Below, piece after piece: positions 38,949-41,252 of a stretch of DNA of 41,252 nt; the stretch's first letter is position 1, and every line of letters begins with the position of its first letter. The stretch is from an uncultured bacterium. Lineage in GTDB: Bacteria > Verrucomicrobiota > Lentisphaeria > Victivallales > UBA1829. Under the pieces are notes generated by a model that saw nothing but the letters and a program-made list of their open reading frames with translations, did no database searches and had not been told where the DNA came from. The position numbers and the translations under genes are program-made. The DNA lies in the NCBI GenBank assembly GCA_902780135.1, contig CACZEK010000023.1, forward strand, positions 1 through 41,252. Reading direction: 5' to 3'.

Positions 38949-39968
38949 ATGGCCAATGTGCTTGAATCCATTCGCGCGAAAGCGAAGTCCCTGGGCAGAA
39001 AAGTCTGCCTGACCGAAAGCGACGACCCCCGCAACCTCAAGGCAGCCGAAAAGCTCGCGAAGCTCGGCTATGCCAAACCCGTCCTGGTCGGCGATGAAGA
39101 CGCCATCCGCAAGCTCGCCGCCGAAAACGGCGTTTCCCTCGACGGCGTCGAGGTCGTGGACGTGCTGAAGACCCCGAACCTGCAGAAGTACATCGACGTC
39201 TGCGTCGAGATCCGCAAGAACAAGGGCCTGACCCCGGAACAGGCGCGCGAATGGCTGAAGGACACCTGCGTTTTCTCCGCCGCCATGGTCTGCGCCGGAG
39301 ACGCCCACGGATACGTGTCCGGCGGCGGCAATCCGAACGGCTACGCGCACAACACCGCCCAGAAGACGAAGCCCGCGCTCCAGCTCTTCAAGACCGCCAA
39401 GGGCAACCACATCGCCTCCGCGTTCTTCATCATGCAGCTCCCCGATCCGAAGTGGGGCTACGAGGGCGTCTTCTTCTATGCCGACTGCGGCCTGAACATC
39501 AACCCCGACGCCGACCAGCTCGCCGAGATCGCCGTCACCACCGCGAAGACGTTCCGCCAGTACACCGGACAGGAACCGAAGGTCGCCATGATCAGCTGCT
39601 CCTCCAAGGGCTCCGCGCACGACCCGATCATCGACAAGGTCGTCGAGGCCACCGCGAAGGCGAAGGCGCTCGCGCCCGACCTGCTCATCGACGGCGAACT
39701 CCAGTTCGACGCCGCGATCATCCCCGACATCGCCAAGAAGAAAGCGCCGGGCTCCCCGGTCGCCGGCCAGGCGAACGTCCTCATCTTCCCCGACCTGAAC
39801 TGCGGCAACACCATGTACAAGGCGACGGAACGCCTCGCGGGCGCCACCGCCATCGGACCGCTGATCCAGGGCCTCCGCCGCCCGTTCACCGACGTCTCCC
39901 GCGGCTGCTCCGTGGACGACATCGTGGACTGCGCCGCGGTCGCGGCGATCACCGAGTGGGCGGACTGA
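38949..39968 (+). CDS. pta: Phosphate acetyltransferase (phosphotransacetylase)
   Basis: 339 residues, the compact class I form without regulatory domains. Pta interconverts acetyl-CoA and acetyl phosphate, feeding ATP formation by acetate kinase, which is not in this window. Signatures: KVCLTESDDPRNLKAAEKL (18-36) and, in the C-terminal half, SCSSKGSAHDPIIDKVVEA, DLLIDGELQFDAAII and NVLIFPDLNCGNTMYK. Unusual: the central motif normally SG-x-x-HSTAD-x-x-RPALQ reads SGGGNPNGYAHNTAQKTKPALQ (124-145), with about six inserted residues. AAGGAG stands before ATG 38949; the frame is open 59 codons upstream, which would include the leader. Confidence 0.92.
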   Translation: MANVLESIRAKAKSLGRKVCLTESDDPRNLKAAEKLAKLGYAKPVLVGDEDAIRKLAAENGVSLDGVEVVDVLKTPNLQKYIDVCVEIRKNKGLTPEQAREWLKDTCVFSAAMVCAGDAHGYVSGGGNPNGYAHNTAQKTKPALQLFKTAKGNHIASAFFIMQLPDPKWGYEGVFFYADCGLNINPDADQLAEIAVTTAKTFRQYTGQEPKVAMISCSSKGSAHDPIIDKVVEATAKAKALAPDLLIDGELQFDAAIIPDIAKKKAPGSPVAGQANVLIFPDLNCGNTMYKATERLAGATAIGPLIQGLRRPFTDVSRGCSVDDIVDCAAVAAITEWAD

Positions 39969-40062
39969 GTCCCGTTCGTTCCCGGCGGGGCGGTCCTCCC
40001 CCCGGATCCGGCCGCTCCGCATCCCCCGCCAATTCTTCGCTTCCCTGCGTCAGGAGTGTTCC

Positions 40063-40542
40063 ATGAGTATCTCTTTCTATGCCTATCAGAACGGAAACTG
40101 CAACGGCATGCCGTACGCCTCCATGACCACGCAGCGCGGGTATCATGTCATCTACGACAACGGCAACTGCAACGGCATGCCGTTCTGGTCGATGAAGAAG
40201 TCCGCCCGCTGCTGCGAAGTCTACGACAACGGCAACTGCAACGGCATCCCCATCGGGTATTTCCGGTACGGTTCGCGCGGGATCGAGTTCTACCCGAACG
40301 GCAACGGCAACGGATTCCCGGTCTTTTATTTCGAGCTCAGAGGCAACACCGTCTCCATCTACGACAACGGCAATGGAAACGGCATGCCGAAGTGGTCGAT
40401 CCGGCAGAACGGACGGATCTCGGAATTCTTCCGGAACGGCAACTGCAACGGCATGCCCGAGCTGTCCGTGAAGGGAGCGCTGAATGTTTGCGATGTGCTT
40501 GAATTCATGTTCTATCTTTTTATCTACGGCTTCCACGCCTGA
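40063..40542 (+). CDS. Six-repeat protein (23-residue repeats, NGN-x-NG-x-P), function unknown
   Basis: 159 residues. NGNxNGxP begins at residues 10, 33, 56, 79, 102 and 125, an exact 23-residue period without a gap. The full unit reads roughly Y-D-N-G-N-C-N-G-M-P-x-W-S, three to five variable residues, G or R, then two or three beta-type residues. The x after the second Asn is Cys in repeats 1, 2, 3 and 6 and Gly in 4 and 5. The period and paired Asn-Gly turns resemble MORN or YwqK-type beta-hairpin repeats, but the conserved Asn, Cys and Pro are not those of MORN. No signal peptide; the last 20 residues are hydrophobic (LEFMFYLFIYGFHA). AGGAG precedes the ATG. It lies 94 bases after pta and 50 before the exported DUF3237-like gene. 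Confidence 0.85.
   Translation: MSISFYAYQNGNCNGMPYASMTTQRGYHVIYDNGNCNGMPFWSMKKSARCCEVYDNGNCNGIPIGYFRYGSRGIEFYPNGNGNGFPVFYFELRGNTVSIYDNGNGNGMPKWSIRQNGRISEFFRNGNCNGMPELSVKGALNVCDVLEFMFYLFIYGFHA
40090..40503 (+). repeat. 69-base tandem repeats in the six-repeat gene
   Basis: Six units start at 40090, 40159, 40228, 40297, 40366 and 40435. The core AACGGCAACTGCAACGGCAT is near identical in units 2, 3 and 6, while the outer parts have diverged, so duplication is old and the core is selected. Confidence 0.9.
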
Positions 40543-40592
40543 ACGGACGGGAGCCAAACCCTTTTAACCAACCTCAACGAAAGGTTTCAGCA

Positions 40593-41252
40593 ATGAAGAA
40601 AAGCATCCTGTATGCCGCTGCGGCGACCGCCGCGTGCGTAACCCTGGTCGGCGTCCCCGCGGCGCTCGAAGCCCAGCAGCCCCAGCCCGCGGCAGGCGCG
40701 AACGCCGCCGCCAGGCAGGTCAGCCGCAAAAAAGTCTTCCAGGTCCATGTGATCCTCGACCAGACGCTCTCCGTGCAGGGCGGCAAGGGCAGCGCCACCA
40801 TGATCCTGTTCCACGGCGACCTGAACACCTCGTTCTTCACCGGCGAGATCCAGCCCGGCGCGGTCGACACGCAGAAGAGCGGCTCCATCTCCGCCCGTTA
40901 CATCATCCAGGGCAAGGACGCCGACGGCACGCCCACCAAGATCTTCATTGAAAACAACCAGGTGAACGGCGTCCTCAAGCCGATGGTCCTCACCGACAAT
41001 CCGAAACTCCGCTGGCTCGAAAACGTCGACTGGGAAGCCAGGATCGCCATGGGCGGCTTCGGCGGCATGGGCGGCTTCGGCGGCGGCATGCCCGGTTTCG
41101 GCGGCGGCATGCCCGGTTTCGGCGGCGGCGCACCTGCCGGCGGCATGCCCCCGATGGGCGGCGGCATGGGCGGCTTCGGCGGCGGCATGGGCGGCTTCCC
41201 GGGCTTTGGCGGCGGCGCACCTGCTGGCGGCGCACCTGCTGGCGGCGCACCT
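40593..41252 (+). CDS. Exported DUF3237-like protein with Gly-rich repeat tail (3' end outside window)
   Basis: 220 codons visible, still open at the edge. Signal peptide about 1-27 (SILYAAAATAACVTLVG, cleavage near LEA). Residues about 48-150 follow the DUF3237 pattern: FQVHVILDQTLSVQGG, FFTGEIQPGAVDTQ, SARYIIQG, IFIENNQ, VLTDNPKLRWLENVDW. The domain is a small beta-barrel of unknown activity. From about 153 the sequence becomes GGFGG, GGGMPGF and GGAPAGG repeats, an extension I do not know in this family. AAAGG stands before the ATG. Location periplasm or cell surface. It may be cotranscribed with the six-repeat gene. Confidence 0.82.
   Translation, partial: MKKSILYAAAATAACVTLVGVPAALEAQQPQPAAGANAAARQVSRKKVFQVHVILDQTLSVQGGKGSATMILFHGDLNTSFFTGEIQPGAVDTQKSGSISARYIIQGKDADGTPTKIFIENNQVNGVLKPMVLTDNPKLRWLENVDWEARIAMGGFGGMGGFGGGMPGFGGGMPGFGGGAPAGGMPPMGGGMGGFGGGMGGFPGFGGGAPAGGAPAGGAP
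41050..41252 (+). repeat. Gly-rich coding repeats at window end
   Basis: Imperfect tandem units based on GGCGGCTTCGGC and GGCATGCCCGG, passing into 15-base repeats GGCGGCGCACCTGCT at about 41210-41252. They encode GGF, GGGMPGF and GGAPA runs and continue past the edge. Confidence 0.85.

Noticed and set aside
40090..40503. Tandem repeats as CRISPR array
   Set aside because: The repeats are in frame, of 69-base period with no spacer structure, and encode protein repeats.
40063..40542. Six-repeat gene as a multi-core RiPP precursor
   Set aside because: No modification enzyme, protease or exporter nearby, and a continuous repeat with structural period fits a folded repeat protein better; kept only as a remote idea.

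Overview
This is a GC-rich bacterial chromosome segment, densely packed with genes on both strands. It comes from a Gram-negative anaerobe. The outer membrane is shown by KDO synthesis genes (kdsA, kdsB, kdsC) and LPS transport genes (lptA, lptB, lptC-like). Anaerobic, probably fermentative life is suggested by rubrerythrin with a PerR-like Fur regulator, a complete Rnf complex, phosphotransacetylase and an iron-type alcohol dehydrogenase. Secreted GH43 and GH31 enzymes indicate plant or host glycan use. Together with a MoxR locus whose partner is a large coiled-coil membrane protein, and several lineage-specific exported proteins, this suggests the PVC group, most likely Lentisphaerae/Victivallales or a relative. 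That placement is inferred from gene content, not from a phylogenetic marker. No phage genes, insertion sequences, CRISPR arrays or rRNA were seen, and no gene-free gap exceeds about 300 bases.

Layout. 1-2428 (minus): a DUF4175-like membrane coiled-coil protein followed by a MoxR ATPase cut by the window edge. 2686-4771 (plus): a GT2 glycosyltransferase, then rubrerythrin and perR separated by a terminator-like hairpin. 4972-10792 (minus): GH43, an NhaC-type antiporter and a GH31 alpha-xylosidase-like enzyme, each with its own promoter. 10975-13882 (minus): operon rpmF-plsX followed by three uncharacterised membrane or exported proteins, two of them paralogues. 14111-16787 (minus): coiled-coil membrane protein, 35-residue membrane protein, 53-residue lipoprotein, aroE. 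17029-18178: a stand-alone Lrp/AsnC ligand-binding domain (minus) and rsmD (plus), divergent. 18247-26152 (minus): ppiA-rnfABCDGE-dinG. 26413-29984 (plus): flotillin, rnc, Fe-ADH. 29988-36849 (minus): DUF1015 gene-kdsB, then kdsA-kdsC-lptC-lptA-lptB-VOC-exported protein. 37114-38397 (plus): an orphan membrane-anchored protein. 38566-38649: tRNA-Leu(GAG). 38949-41252 (plus): pta, a protein of six exact 23-residue repeats, and an exported DUF3237-like protein with a Gly-rich tail that runs off the window.

How it fits together: Rnf couples ferredoxin/NAD redox balance to an ion gradient that an NhaC-type antiporter could use or trim. Pta and Fe-ADH point to acetate and alcohol as fermentation end products. 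GH31 and GH43 would supply sugars. The kds/lpt cluster builds and exports the LPS core.

Most promising unexplained items: the NGN-x-NG-x-P repeat protein and its exported neighbour; a dispersed two-hairpin element whose two copies show a compensatory base-pair change; the paralogous small membrane proteins downstream of plsX; and the small membrane protein/lipoprotein pair upstream of aroE. Promoters are unusually readable: about fourteen match TTGNNN, a 16-17 base spacer and TATNNT.
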